Positions 1-7,478 of a stretch of DNA of 22,523 nt are shown here, in pieces. Both the position numbers and the translations under genes were made by a program. Under the pieces are notes generated by a model. That model was not told the DNA's origin. It did not search any database and saw nothing but the letters and a program-made list of their open reading frames with translations. How positions within the stretch are numbered: position 1 is the first letter of the stretch; each line of letters starts with the position of its first letter. The stretch is from a virus, in the IMG/VR virus record IMGVR_UViG_3300017756_000127, positions 1 through 22,523 of that record; one strand, written 5' to 3'.

Positions 1-93
1 GACCAAGGAACTCTAAACACTCTTGGATTCCTTACGCCTTTTAGAAATCACCCAGCGGCAGACCCGTTTTTTGACAAGCTCTATAACCAGTAA
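1..93 (+). CDS. C-terminal end of an upstream protein (partial)
   Basis: Frame 1 is open from the window edge and stops with TAA at 91-93, giving the last 30 residues of a protein ending in PFFDKLYNQ. The tail fibre gene follows 41 bases later on the same strand. In T7-like phages the gene before the fibre is usually a large internal virion protein, so that is the best guess from position, but nothing in these 30 residues identifies it. Confidence 0.6.
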   Translation, partial: DQGTLNTLGFLTPFRNHPAADPFFDKLYNQ

Positions 94-134
94 TGTGAAT
101 AGACAACCTAAACCAAATGAAGGATAGGTAAAAT

Positions 135-2492
135 ATGGCTACTATATCGATTGCAGACAATGACGCTAGAGTCCAATACACACAAGCCGTAACTGCTGAC
201 ACAACGCAGTTGACGATTGATTTCCCATTCTTTGAATTGGACAATATCAATGTCATTGCAACAACGGATGCTGGCGTTGATACAGTGCTTACAAGAGGTA
301 CTGGCAATGGAACATTTGCTGTTGTTGGAACTGCTGTAGATGATGGTTTTTCTGGTGGTTATGTAACTTTAGGCGATGATTACGCTAATACATTTACATT
401 TACTATATTTAGAGACATTGCGGTATCAAGAACTACAGACTTTCCAACGTCTGGGCCGTTTAACGTATCCTCACTAAATACTGAGCTTGATAGAATTACT
501 GCTATTGAGCAAGAGCTTGAGACAAAGATTAGCAGAACAATGGGTCTTGCTGACTCAGATGCTAGTGCTGCTTTAAAGCTTCCTAACCTTAATACACGTA
601 AAGGTACTGTGTTGGCTTTTAATGCCACAAGCGGATTACCTGAAGCTGGACCTAGTATTGGTTCTGTAACTACTGTTTCAGCTCAATCAGCAAATATAAA
701 CACTGTAGCTGGTATAGCCGCAAACGTAACTACTGTAGCTGGAATACAAGGTAATGTAACAACTGTTGCTGATATTAGCACTAACGTCAGTACGGTTGCT
801 GGAATACAAGCTAATGTAACAACTGTAGCTGGCATTGACACAGACGTAACGACTGTTGCTGGCAAAGATACTGAAATAGGCTTACTTGGCACTGCTGATG
901 CAGTAGCGGATATGAATATTCTAGCTACTGCTGACATAGTATCGGACATGAATACGTTAGCTACTGCATCTAATGTAACAAACATGGATACTTTAGCTAA
1001 TATTAGCGGTGACATAACTACACTTTCAGCTTTCAATTCGGCTCATATTACTACTGTTGCTGGCATAGGAGCTAACGTAACTACAGTTGCTAGTAATGAC
1101 GCAAATATTACGGCTGTTGCTGATAATGCCACAAATATCAACACTGTTGCTGGTCAGGCTACTAACTTACAGAACGTAACTGACAACTTATCAGATATTC
1201 AAAATGCTGACACACATGCTATTGCGGCGGCGGCTTCTCAAGTTGCTGCGGCGGCTAGTGCGGCGGCTTTGGCTGGTGCGCTTGATAACTTTGCTGACAC
1301 TTACCTTGGCACAATGACAGATACAGATACTGCGTCTAGTGCATCCACAACATCTACATTCGTTCTAGGTAGTTCTGCTTTAACGGTTGCTGATGCAACT
1401 GGTATTGAGATTGGTCAAAATGTATCTGCAACAGGCATACCTTCTAATGCAAATGTTATCTCTATTGATGGTACTACAGTCACACTATCCCATGTATCTA
1501 CTGCGGCTGGCAGTAGTGTAGCTACAACATTCCAAGGATACGGAGTGTTTGGTGCTTTCGATTCTAATATTGATGGCCCAAATAAGGATAACGACAATGG
1601 CAATCTTGTTACTGGCGCATTGTACTATAATTCAACAGATGGCGAGATGCGGGTTTATGATGGTGCAAACTGGATAGCGGCATCTGCGGCTGGTTCTGCT
1701 TCTATGATAGTGTATGAATACACAGCAACTGCTGGTCAAGATACATTCACTGGCTCTGACGATAATAGCGCATCACTGTCATATGTTGCTGGTAACATAC
1801 AAGTAGTAATGAACGGTATTGTTTTAGACCCTGATGACTTTACAGCAACCAATGGCACAAGCGTTGTGCTGACTTCTGGTGCCTCACTTAATGATGTTGT
1901 AAACATTTACGCTTTTAAATCATTCACTGTGGCTGACACTGTGTCTGCATCTGCTGGCGGTACATTCGTTGGTAACGTAGACTTTAATTCTGGCATTGAT
2001 GTTACTGGCACAGTAAACGCGACTAGCTTTGTTGGAAGTGGTGCATCTCTTACAGGTGTCGAGGCTTTTCCTGCTGGCACAAAGATGCTGTTTGGACAAA
2101 CTGCGGCACCTACAGGTTGGACAAAGATAACTACTGATGATGATGCGGCTTTACGAATAGTAAGCGGTACTGTCGGAACTGGTGGTTCTGTTGGTTTATC
2201 TACAGCACTAGCAACGCCTACTGTAACAGGCACAATCTCTGGCTCTACAGGAAATCACACGCTGACTATAGCACAGATGCCTGCTCACAGTCACAGCGTT
2301 AGTAATCCCCACAAAGCAAATAATAATGGTAATAAACATGGTGCTTTGCCGAATTATAATGGTCTTACTTGGAACACAAATAGCACGGGTGGCGGTGGTT
2401 CCCACTCTCACTCATTAAGCGCAACATTCTCAAGTGGAACAGCCACAATTAACGTCAAATATGTTGATGCTATCATGGCGAGTAAAGACTGA
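135..2492 (+). CDS. tail fibre protein, T7-type N-terminus with tail-collar-like tip
   Basis: 785-residue adhesin that should attach to the tail and bind the host surface. Residues 1-135 (NDARVQYTQAV, then TQLTIDFPFFELDNINV-like strands, then a helix near 115-135) match the T7 tail-fibre anchor domain. Residues 188-345 carry degenerate 10-residue repeats of the form N-V-T-T-V-A-G-I, a likely beta or coiled trimeric shaft, followed by an Ala-rich helix (361-382). Residues about 640-785 look like a tail-collar tip: FGQTAAPTGW, then two HSHS motifs (about 718-721 and 757-760), ending KYVDAIMASKD. HxH motifs in T4-type fibre tips bind metal, so these may too. The start follows a weak purine-rich site (AAGGATAGG). 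The stop overlaps the next ATG by one base. Confidence 0.9.
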   Translation: MATISIADNDARVQYTQAVTADTTQLTIDFPFFELDNINVIATTDAGVDTVLTRGTGNGTFAVVGTAVDDGFSGGYVTLGDDYANTFTFTIFRDIAVSRTTDFPTSGPFNVSSLNTELDRITAIEQELETKISRTMGLADSDASAALKLPNLNTRKGTVLAFNATSGLPEAGPSIGSVTTVSAQSANINTVAGIAANVTTVAGIQGNVTTVADISTNVSTVAGIQANVTTVAGIDTDVTTVAGKDTEIGLLGTADAVADMNILATADIVSDMNTLATASNVTNMDTLANISGDITTLSAFNSAHITTVAGIGANVTTVASNDANITAVADNATNINTVAGQATNLQNVTDNLSDIQNADTHAIAAAASQVAAAASAAALAGALDNFADTYLGTMTDTDTASSASTTSTFVLGSSALTVADATGIEIGQNVSATGIPSNANVISIDGTTVTLSHVSTAAGSSVATTFQGYGVFGAFDSNIDGPNKDNDNGNLVTGALYYNSTDGEMRVYDGANWIAASAAGSASMIVYEYTATAGQDTFTGSDDNSASLSYVAGNIQVVMNGIVLDPDDFTATNGTSVVLTSGASLNDVVNIYAFKSFTVADTVSASAGGTFVGNVDFNSGIDVTGTVNATSFVGSGASLTGVEAFPAGTKMLFGQTAAPTGWTKITTDDDAALRIVSGTVGTGGSVGLSTALATPTVTGTISGSTGNHTLTIAQMPAHSHSVSNPHKANNNGNKHGALPNYNGLTWNTNSTGGGGSHSHSLSATFSSGTATINVKYVDAIMASKD
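696..875 (+). repeat. 30-bp degenerate tandem repeat in the fibre shaft
   Basis: Six successive 10-codon units (residues 188-247) share the pattern NVTTVAGI plus two variable residues. At DNA level the core is GTAACNACTGTWGCTGG. A second block of four units lies at about 1047-1166 (residues 305-344). Identity is clear in protein but degenerate in DNA, so this is an old repeat under protein selection. Confidence 0.8.
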
Positions 2493-2797
2493 TGCAGATT
2501 GAAGTTAAACATAACTGCCCACTCAATAACTTTGAGCCTTGTAGACAATTTGAATGTTCTTGGTTTATCAAGCTGGCTGGCAAAGACAGCAACACAGGTA
2601 AAGATGTTGATGAGTATGGCTGTGCTATTGCGTGGATGCCAATGCTTCTCATAGAGAATGCACAACAGTCACGACAGACTGGTGCGGCAGTTGAGAGTTT
2701 TAGAAATGAAATGGTAAAGCAAAACTCACAGAGCCATGAGCTTTTAGAGCGTATGAACAACACCGCTCTTATAGATATGTCAGAGGTAAAACAATGA
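2492..2797 (+). CDS. small Cys-rich protein next to the tail fibre, unknown function
   Basis: 101 residues, translationally coupled to the fibre (TGATG) and to the next gene (ATGA). Four cysteines sit in the N-terminal half at 9, 17, 22 and 44 (spacing x7, x4, x21), with CSWF at 22-25 and a GCAIAWMPML segment at 43-52. The second half is helical and polar (QQSRQTGAAVESFRNEMV). The cysteine layout suggests metal or Fe-S binding, but no known family motif is complete. Similar proteins are, from memory, frequent in marine phages as hypotheticals. Its position between fibre genes suggests a tail-related or accessory role, which is inference. Confidence 0.75.
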   Translation: MQIEVKHNCPLNNFEPCRQFECSWFIKLAGKDSNTGKDVDEYGCAIAWMPMLLIENAQQSRQTGAAVESFRNEMVKQNSQSHELLERMNNTALIDMSEVKQ

Positions 2798-3072
2798 GAC
2801 TAACAATAGTAAAAGATGATTCAACAGTCATAAAAGATGGTGTTTCCATTGAAGGAATTAACTTAGCTAATCTTCCTAATAACTTTCACGCACTGCAATG
2901 GGATGATGCTTCTGGCGACCTTGAAACTAAAGACGCTGAAGGCAAACCAGCTAATCAAATCATTACAGATTTAACGCCTTATCAATGGTGTGTCGATGCT
3001 TGGCAAAATGCATTTGATGCACAGCAAGCGGCAATAGCGCAAGAAGAAGCGCAAGAAGGAGCAACGCCATGA
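2794..3072 (+). CDS. small tail-fibre-associated protein (HALQW type)
   Basis: 92 residues, overlapping both neighbours by ATGA. The order MRLTIVKDDS, then a short strand, NFHALQWDDASGDLE, then ITDLTPYQWCVDAWQNA and a helical Ala/Gln/Glu-rich tail recurs in small phage proteins found beside tail fibres. A role as fibre chaperone or accessory is plausible from position, but there is no catalytic motif and I do not assign one. Confidence 0.7.
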   Translation: MRLTIVKDDSTVIKDGVSIEGINLANLPNNFHALQWDDASGDLETKDAEGKPANQIITDLTPYQWCVDAWQNAFDAQQAAIAQEEAQEGATP

Positions 3073-4211
3073 CAAAAGCAAGAGATATGGCAGACATCGT
3101 AGGCGGTGGCTTTGCTATTCCGTCAAGCTCACTAACTAACGTCATAGGCAAGAACCTCATAATCAACGGAAATATGGCTATTGCACAGCGTGGTACTTCA
3201 GTCACAGGAGTTGATGGTGGTGGTTATGAAACTGTTGACAGATTTAGAACTGCGTATAATGGCCCACCGGACCAACTACGGGTTACACATGCACAGGTTG
3301 CGGATGCACCAGCAGGATTGACAAATTCGTTTAAGCTGACTGTAACAACTGAAGAAAGTACACTTGCGTCTGACGAAAGAGTGCGCTTTCAACAACGTAT
3401 AGAAGCATTTAATCTACAACATTTAGCCTTTGGCACGAGTAGTGCATCACCTATCACTTTGTCTTTTTACGTTAAGTCTTCTATTGCTGGAACCTACGGC
3501 GTTGAGCTGCATATTGAGGATGCAAGTAGGTCAGCGGCGCAAAGCTACACGATTTCAAGTGCCAATACTTGGGAAAAGAAAACCCTGACTTTTGCTGGTG
3601 ACACAACGGGTGTCATCAATAATGACAACGGTGAAGGTTTGCAGGTAAGCTGGGTTTTAGCAGCTGGTGATGACTATACCACTGGAACATTAGCCACTGC
3701 ATTTGCCGCCACAACTAGCGCAAACCTTGCTCCGTCTGGTCAGGAAAACTTAATTGGTACTGATAACGCTACGTGGCAACTTACTGGCGTACAGCTTGAG
3801 GTAGGTAATGTAGCCACGCCGTTTGAACACGAAAGCTATGCGGCTACTTTGCAGAAGTGTCAGCGGTACTTCTACCGCATTGGTGGAGACTTTGAGACTG
3901 CCGCAACAAACACTCAGGTAGGTCGTTTGGTTTCTGGTGTTATGACGGGTTCAACCGCTTCGGTTTTAATGCGGCCTAATCCTGTTACAATGCGTGACGC
4001 ACCCGATGTTACATTTGATGATGCGGTTGGAAATTATACTTTGATGACCAGCAGAACGACAAACGCAGTAACCGCATTCGGGGATAATCAATCAACAGCT
4101 AGTACAATAGCGTTTGGTCTTACCTCTGGTGCGTCAAGCAATGATGGCGATGGTGCCCTTTTAAGAAGTACAAGAGCGCAGTCAACTATTTCCATTAGTG
4201 CGGAGTTATAA
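3069..4211 (+). CDS. putative receptor-binding / second tail fibre protein
   Basis: 380 residues. After a short helix come KNLIINGNMAIAQRG (about 28-42) and GGYETVDRF, a pattern common in phage tail proteins with a carbohydrate-binding-like beta sandwich. The centre (110-250) is beta-rich (ITLSFYVKSS, TWEKKTLTFAGD, WQLTGVQLEVG), resembling a CBM-like jelly roll. FEHESYAATLQKCQRYFYR (about 257-275) is typical of the segment that follows that fold, then comes a variable tip. No signal peptide or catalytic site is seen. The overlap with the gene before it places it in the fibre operon. It probably sits distally on the fibre, or is an alternative adhesin. Confidence 0.75.
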   Translation: MTKARDMADIVGGGFAIPSSSLTNVIGKNLIINGNMAIAQRGTSVTGVDGGGYETVDRFRTAYNGPPDQLRVTHAQVADAPAGLTNSFKLTVTTEESTLASDERVRFQQRIEAFNLQHLAFGTSSASPITLSFYVKSSIAGTYGVELHIEDASRSAAQSYTISSANTWEKKTLTFAGDTTGVINNDNGEGLQVSWVLAAGDDYTTGTLATAFAATTSANLAPSGQENLIGTDNATWQLTGVQLEVGNVATPFEHESYAATLQKCQRYFYRIGGDFETAATNTQVGRLVSGVMTGSTASVLMRPNPVTMRDAPDVTFDDAVGNYTLMTSRTTNAVTAFGDNQSTASTIAFGLTSGASSNDGDGALLRSTRAQSTISISAEL

Positions 4212-4212
4212 A

Positions 4213-4395
4213 ATGAGTGAAATTACTTTTTCAAGTGTTAAGCATATAGCGGATGAAGATGGAAACAATGTTGGTCTAGTCGCTGTTCATAACGGGAAGA
4301 CCACGAGTGTCGCTATGCGGGTCGGCAGTTATATGTATGACGAAATCATGCGTCAGGTAGAAGCTGGCACTTTGACCATTGCGGATGCTGACTGA
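4213..4395 (+). CDS. hypothetical protein, 60 aa
   Basis: The ATG at 4213 is chosen because GGAG (4202-4205) lies seven bases upstream; an in-frame ATG at 4198 has no such site. The protein (MSEITFSSVKHIADEDG...) is acidic and soluble, with two probable beta strands and a helix, ending TLTIADAD. It is coupled to the next small gene (stop TGA 4393-4395 overlaps ATG 4395). It lies between fibre and lysis genes; no function is recognisable. Confidence 0.7.
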   Translation: MSEITFSSVKHIADEDGNNVGLVAVHNGKTTSVAMRVGSYMYDEIMRQVEAGTLTIADAD

Positions 4396-4559
4396 TGAGG
4401 GATGTACATACAGACATAGCGATTATTGGCGGCGGCATTACTGCTCCACTGTGGGTCAATGCGCTTACAGGCTGGTTTGCCTTGGCGACTGCTGTTGTAT
4501 CATTTGTCGTGGTGTGTGGCAGGGCTTACTCAATGTATCGGAAGCGAAATGATAGCTGA
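4395..4559 (+). CDS. small one-helix membrane protein, holin-like (54 aa)
   Basis: 54 codons from ATG 4395 (TGATG overlap with the gene before) to TGA 4557-4559. The N-terminus is short and polar (MRDVHTD) and is followed by a Gly-rich stretch (IIGGGITAP). One strong membrane segment lies at about residues 24-43 (LTGWFALATAVVSFVVVCG), and the C-terminus is basic (YRKRNDS). Short size, one or two hydrophobic segments and a charged tail fit a small holin or holin-like lysis protein. It is the first of a run of membrane proteins. The next gene starts inside it, at 4549. Confidence 0.7.
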   Translation: MRDVHTDIAIIGGGITAPLWVNALTGWFALATAVVSFVVVCGRAYSMYRKRNDS

Positions 4560-5019
4560 AACCCTTGCGGGTATAGCTCTTGTTAAGTCTGCTGTTGATG
4601 GCATTAAGTCTGCTATTGGTACAGCTAATGATATTAGCGAGATAGCTGGACATATAGACAATCTGTTTCTTGGTGAGCAACAAGCTCAGAAAGCCAGGAA
4701 CAAGAAGGCTGGTGCTAGTCAGTTTAACGTCAACACTGTAGCTAAAGAAACTATTGATGCAAAGCTGGCGGCTGAGAAGTTGTATGAAGTATCTGTAATG
4801 GTAGACCAGAGATTTGGTCACGGCACTTGGCAAAGTATTGTTAATGAACGTGCTAGACGCATACAGGAAGCCAAGCAGCAAGCAAGGCAACAACAGATAG
4901 AACAAAACCGTAAGAACCATGAGTTGATGGAGGTTGCTAAGACAGTTGGTATATCTCTTCTTGCTTTAATTTTTGTGGTTGCATGTATTACTTTTTCAAT
5001 AATATTTGCGAGTAACTGA
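4549..5019 (+). CDS. membrane-anchored helical protein of the lysis cassette, 156 aa
   Basis: The start ATG at 4549 (MIAETLAGIALVKSA) is preferred: a longer reading from 4426 would run through the previous membrane gene in another frame, and GGAAG lies just before 4549. The chain is nearly all helical. A mild hydrophobic N-terminal helix is followed by a basic linker, a charged coiled region (NERARRIQEAKQQARQQQIE, about 98-117) and a strong C-terminal membrane segment (about 129-152) ending IIFASN. The architecture suggests a cytoplasmic or periplasmic rod tethered at its C-terminus. It could be spanin-like or a phage membrane regulator; the family is not identified. Confidence 0.7.
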   Translation: MIAETLAGIALVKSAVDGIKSAIGTANDISEIAGHIDNLFLGEQQAQKARNKKAGASQFNVNTVAKETIDAKLAAEKLYEVSVMVDQRFGHGTWQSIVNERARRIQEAKQQARQQQIEQNRKNHELMEVAKTVGISLLALIFVVACITFSIIFASN

Positions 5020-5213
5020 TGAGTGCTGAACAGTTAGTAGAATGGAAGATTATCCCACGCCTTATGATGCTGGTGATGACGCTGATGTATATCAGGGTTA
5101 TTGAGTGGGGGATTAGCCTTGATGATTTGTCCACACAACAAAGTGCTATGATTAGCGTTGTGTCTGGTGCAATGACAGGGGCATTTGCAGTCTGGTTAGG
5201 TAGCGAGAAATGA
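5019..5213 (+). CDS. putative holin, two membrane helices, 64 aa
   Basis: Begins in a TGATG overlap. Hydrophobic segments at about residues 11-29 (IIPRLMMLVMTLMYIRVIEW) and 42-60 (SAMISVVSGAMTGAFAVWLG) are joined by a short polar loop (GISLDDLSTQQ), and the protein ends SEK. Size and topology match class II holins, which form the membrane lesion at lysis. It is one of several holin candidates in this cassette, so which one triggers lysis cannot be read from sequence. Confidence 0.7.
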   Translation: MSAEQLVEWKIIPRLMMLVMTLMYIRVIEWGISLDDLSTQQSAMISVVSGAMTGAFAVWLGSEK

Positions 5214-5503
5214 AACAAGCTGCAACTAAACTAAATGAAGCAAGCGAGATAACTATTCCTTTGCGGAATCTTATCAGCATGATTGCTTTTACAGCAGTAT
5301 CAGTTTGGGTCTACTTCGGTTTGACAGAACGTATATCTTTTTTAGAACACAATCTTGAGCTTACTATGGAAGAGGTTGAAGAAAACGACAACTGGATAGA
5401 CGAGTTTGAGCCGCCTCAGTCTGTGCAAAACACAGTTACTAGGGTTCATCAGCTTGAGATTGAACTAGCTAAGTTAAAATTATTGATGGAGTTGGGTGAA
5501 TGA
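5210..5503 (+). CDS. membrane protein with C-terminal coiled coil, lysis cassette, 97 aa
   Basis: ATGA overlap with the gene before and with the next. A polar N-terminus precedes one membrane helix (about 22-39, LISMIAFTAVSVWVYFGL), then an acidic, heptad-like helical domain (FLEHNLELTMEEVEENDNW and VHQLEIELAKLKLLMEL). One N-terminal helix plus a coiled coil resembles i-spanins of the Rz type, but those are usually longer and have an o-spanin lipoprotein partner, and no lipobox gene is seen here. Spanin-like or holin-regulator role is inference. Confidence 0.65.
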   Translation: MKQAATKLNEASEITIPLRNLISMIAFTAVSVWVYFGLTERISFLEHNLELTMEEVEENDNWIDEFEPPQSVQNTVTRVHQLEIELAKLKLLMELGE

Positions 5504-5871
5504 TTCAAGCATTGATTGGTCCTATAGCTTCTTTAGCTGGCTCATGGATGGAAAAGAAAGTAACAGAGCAGAAAGGTAAATCTGCTGTTGCTATGGCTAA
5601 AGCTGAGGCAGAGGCAGAGGTAATGAAGGTTGCCGCTACCCATGAGGCTGGCTGGGAAAAGATAATGGCTAAGTCTTCAGACAATAGCTGGAAGGATGAA
5701 GCATGGACTGTTCTTTTTATTGTTATCATTGGGATGTGCTTTATCCCGCCTTTACAACCCTTTGTAGAGCGTGGGTTTGATGCTCTTAATAGGACGCCAG
5801 AATGGTTTCAGTGGGCAATGTACGCCTCAATCGGTGCATCTTTTGGTATAAGGGCGTTTGGCAAAAGGTAG
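5500..5871 (+). CDS. holin, GTA-type three-transmembrane family
   Basis: 123 residues. The sequence order matches the 3TM holin family known from gene transfer agents and many phages: N-terminal MIQALIGPIASLAGSW, a charged Lys/Ala/Glu helix (KGKSAVAMAKAEAEAEVMK), the family hallmark SWKDEAWTVLF (about 64-74), a hydrophobic helix ending CFIPPL, then TPEWFQWAMYASIGASFGIRAF. These proteins permeabilise the inner membrane so that endolysin can reach the wall. It is the last gene of the plus-strand lysis operon, and its 3' 45 bases overlap the convergent gene on the minus strand. Confidence 0.8.
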   Translation: MIQALIGPIASLAGSWMEKKVTEQKGKSAVAMAKAEAEAEVMKVAATHEAGWEKIMAKSSDNSWKDEAWTVLFIVIIGMCFIPPLQPFVERGFDALNRTPEWFQWAMYASIGASFGIRAFGKR

Positions 5872-6138
5872 CTCTTCTATGTCTACAACCTCATAGGTTA
5901 GAGGCTTTAGCTTAGCGTTCACAAGAAACTTAGAGTGGTTTTTTATTCTGTTTATAGCTAATTGCTCTGCGTCTTCTTTGGTTCCAGCTAATATATTGAG
6001 TTTCTTCTCTACAGTAATTTCTATATACACATCAAACTTTGATGATTGTGACCTTGAATAAGAGGTGACTATATTGTCTGTAGGTTTAGGCTCTTCACCT
6101 GTTGAGTAGAATGGTTTAGCTTTGCTTTCTGTTGCCAT
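5827..6138 (-). CDS. hypothetical protein, 103 aa, convergent with the holin
   Basis: The start at 6138 is set by GGAG six bases upstream; that site lies inside a longer in-frame reading from 6150. The first 33 residues are polar and likely disordered. Then come a strand-rich stretch (FDVYIEITVEKKLNILAG), a helix (KEDAEQLAINRIKNHSKF) and TYEVVDIEELP. It resembles small beta-alpha phage proteins of unknown role. The tail-to-tail overlap of 45 bases with the holin gene leaves no room for a separate terminator. It is the last gene of the minus-strand recombination operon. Confidence 0.65.
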   Translation of the reverse strand: MATESKAKPFYSTGEEPKPTDNIVTSYSRSQSSKFDVYIEITVEKKLNILAGTKEDAEQLAINRIKNHSKFLVNAKLKPLTYEVVDIEELPFAKRPYTKRCTD

Positions 6139-6233
6139 TGCAATCTCCATTTGATAGTCTTTGCAAATACACTGTCCGACTCGGCGGTTGTATGGGAAGG
6201 TGAGGGGGAGTTTAGGTATTAACTAACTCTCCT

Positions 6234-6623
6234 TCATTTCCCATGAACGGATACACGCTCACCGCCACCGTCTATTATATCTTGTATTAAGATAAGAAGC
6301 ATTTGTGTGATGATAGGCTTGTTGTCTAAATCACCATATCCCCACAGCAAATCATTTGTACTTCCAGTATCATCGTCAGTTATTGTTACTGATATTCCTA
6401 TCTGGTCAAAACTTTCTTGAGTAAGAGATACAAACATACTGCGCTCAGAAGAGAATACACCAGTGCCAGTTAGCCAGAGGCAACCGTCATAGCAGGTAGA
6501 TGTAGGGGAATATATAACAGCTTTTCTAGCTAATATAGCTTGGAAGCTACTATCCATTAGTATCTGATGGGTCATTTTTAAAACGCTGTCTGGGAAGTGT
6601 TCTTCCCTCTGAATAGTTTTCAT
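6234..6623 (-). CDS. hypothetical protein, 129 aa
   Basis: Soluble mixed alpha/beta protein with TSTCYDGCLWLTGTG near the middle, an acidic stretch (ITDDDTGSTND) and a hydrophobic C-terminal helix (PIITQMLLILIQDII). The start at 6623 overlaps the upstream zinc-finger gene by 74 bases, which is long; a start at 6575 or 6557 is possible but none has a good ribosome site (AGAGA precedes 6623). No family is recognised. An 83-base gap follows before the next gene, with only a bulged hairpin and no T-run. Confidence 0.55.
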   Translation of the reverse strand: MKTIQREEHFPDSVLKMTHQILMDSSFQAILARKAVIYSPTSTCYDGCLWLTGTGVFSSERSMFVSLTQESFDQIGISVTITDDDTGSTNDLLWGYGDLDNKPIITQMLLILIQDIIDGGGERVSVHGK

Positions 6624-6816
6624 ATGGTTTCTCTAGGTTTTGCCACCCCTTGCCATGATAGCAGGGGTCGCAAAACGTATCCCTTGCGGCTGTGATAATA
6701 AAGAACTCTATCTTTGTGTTTATCATCTTGCCACACTCTCTACACCTAGAAAATACGATAACAGGTTCAGATTTACTCTTTCGCTTTGAGTTTGTCTTTT
6801 TGTTTCTTAAACTCAT
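6550..6816 (-). CDS. small zinc-finger protein, 88 aa
   Basis: A basic N-terminus (RNKKTNSKRKSK) is followed by CRECGK (residues 25-30) and CDPCYHGKGW (about 49-58): two CxxC pairs about 21 residues apart, the layout of a treble-clef or ribbon zinc site. The start overlaps the annealing-protein gene by 44 bases; no strong ribosome site is seen, so translation may be coupled. Location beside recombination genes and the basic arm suggest nucleic-acid binding, which is inference. Confidence 0.6.
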   Translation of the reverse strand: MSLRNKKTNSKRKSKSEPVIVFSRCRECGKMINTKIEFFIITAARDTFCDPCYHGKGWQNLEKPYENYSEGRTLPRQRFKNDPSDTNG

Positions 6817-7363
6817 TGGTTACTTGTGCCTTTGCAACTTTGCCAAGAGTACCGATTGCTGCTGAATGCTTGCGCCACATAGCATCAATTTGCTCGGTAG
6901 ACTTTATATCAGGATGATTGAAGTCCTCAATGATAAGCGAACTGTCTTGCTCGTCAAGGTCCATAGGCAAGTCCTCACCAGCATAGACATTGAGGCCAAG
7001 GCCGTGAAAGGCAATAGCTTTGACAAGGCAACGCTGTAACGCTTTGTTGACTTGACCACCATCAGGATGAGCAATGGACTGGTTCTTGTGGTCCATAACG
7101 TAGTGAATCTCTGTGTGAGATATACCTGAGATGGTAACAGTCACAGCAACATATGTATGACCTTTGGTGTCACGCATAAACGGCAATGGATTGTCTTGAT
7201 TGTCACGGAAGATGTGCTTCTCAAACGTGGAGTCTGGGTACTTCTCCTTGACGTAAGCCCATGCCCAAGCCCATGACAGATAGTCAAAGCGACCTTTTTG
7301 CTGGACTTCTGCTGATACGTCAAAACGTGATAGAGTGTTCCATACTGAATCTTTAGTCATCAT
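6773..7363 (-). CDS. single-strand annealing protein, DUF1071 / Sak3 type
   Basis: 196 residues. DUF1071 hallmarks are clear: RFDYLSWAWAWAYVK (25-39), then GGQVNKALQRCLVKAIAFHG (102-121) and LGLNVYAGEDLP (122-133). Members of this family are phage recombinases that bind single-stranded DNA and anneal complementary strands, working with a 5'-3' exonuclease. The exonuclease gene lies one small gene upstream and SSB is also in the window, giving a full annealing module. The start at 7363 (MM) follows GGGG six bases upstream. It overlaps the 41-aa gene by 11 bases, indicating coupled translation. Confidence 0.88.
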   Translation of the reverse strand: MMTKDSVWNTLSRFDVSAEVQQKGRFDYLSWAWAWAYVKEKYPDSTFEKHIFRDNQDNPLPFMRDTKGHTYVAVTVTISGISHTEIHYVMDHKNQSIAHPDGGQVNKALQRCLVKAIAFHGLGLNVYAGEDLPMDLDEQDSSLIIEDFNHPDIKSTEQIDAMWRKHSAAIGTLGKVAKAQVTNEFKKQKDKLKAKE

Positions 7364-7478
7364 CTTTTTCCCCTTTTACTGTAAAGTGCAAATCTTGCCC
7401 TAGTTCGTTTATATAATCCAATACATCTTGAGTTGTTGGCTTATCATTGTAATGTAGAATGATTTGTATTTCATACAT
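7353..7478 (-). CDS. small hypothetical protein, 41 aa, between exonuclease and annealing protein
   Basis: Starts at ATG 7478 (MYEIQIILHYNDKP) behind AAGGAGAAGG, 8 bases inside the end of the exonuclease gene, and stops 11 bases inside the annealing-protein gene. Predicted one strand, one helix (QDVLDYINELGQDLHF) and an acidic end (KGEKDDD). Tight coupling on both sides suggests a partner or regulator of the recombination pair. No known family. Confidence 0.6.
   Translation of the reverse strand: MYEIQIILHYNDKPTTQDVLDYINELGQDLHFTVKGEKDDD

Noticed and set aside
683-1036. Antisense open frames across the tail fibre
   Set aside because: They mirror the low-complexity Val/Thr/Ala codons of the fibre and have no ribosome sites.
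696-1166. Regular repeats that might suggest a CRISPR array
   Set aside because: The 30-bp repeats are in frame in a fibre gene, degenerate, and have no spacers.
6190-6236. Bulged hairpin after the 129-aa gene as a terminator
   Set aside because: Stem is interrupted and no T-run follows on the minus strand.
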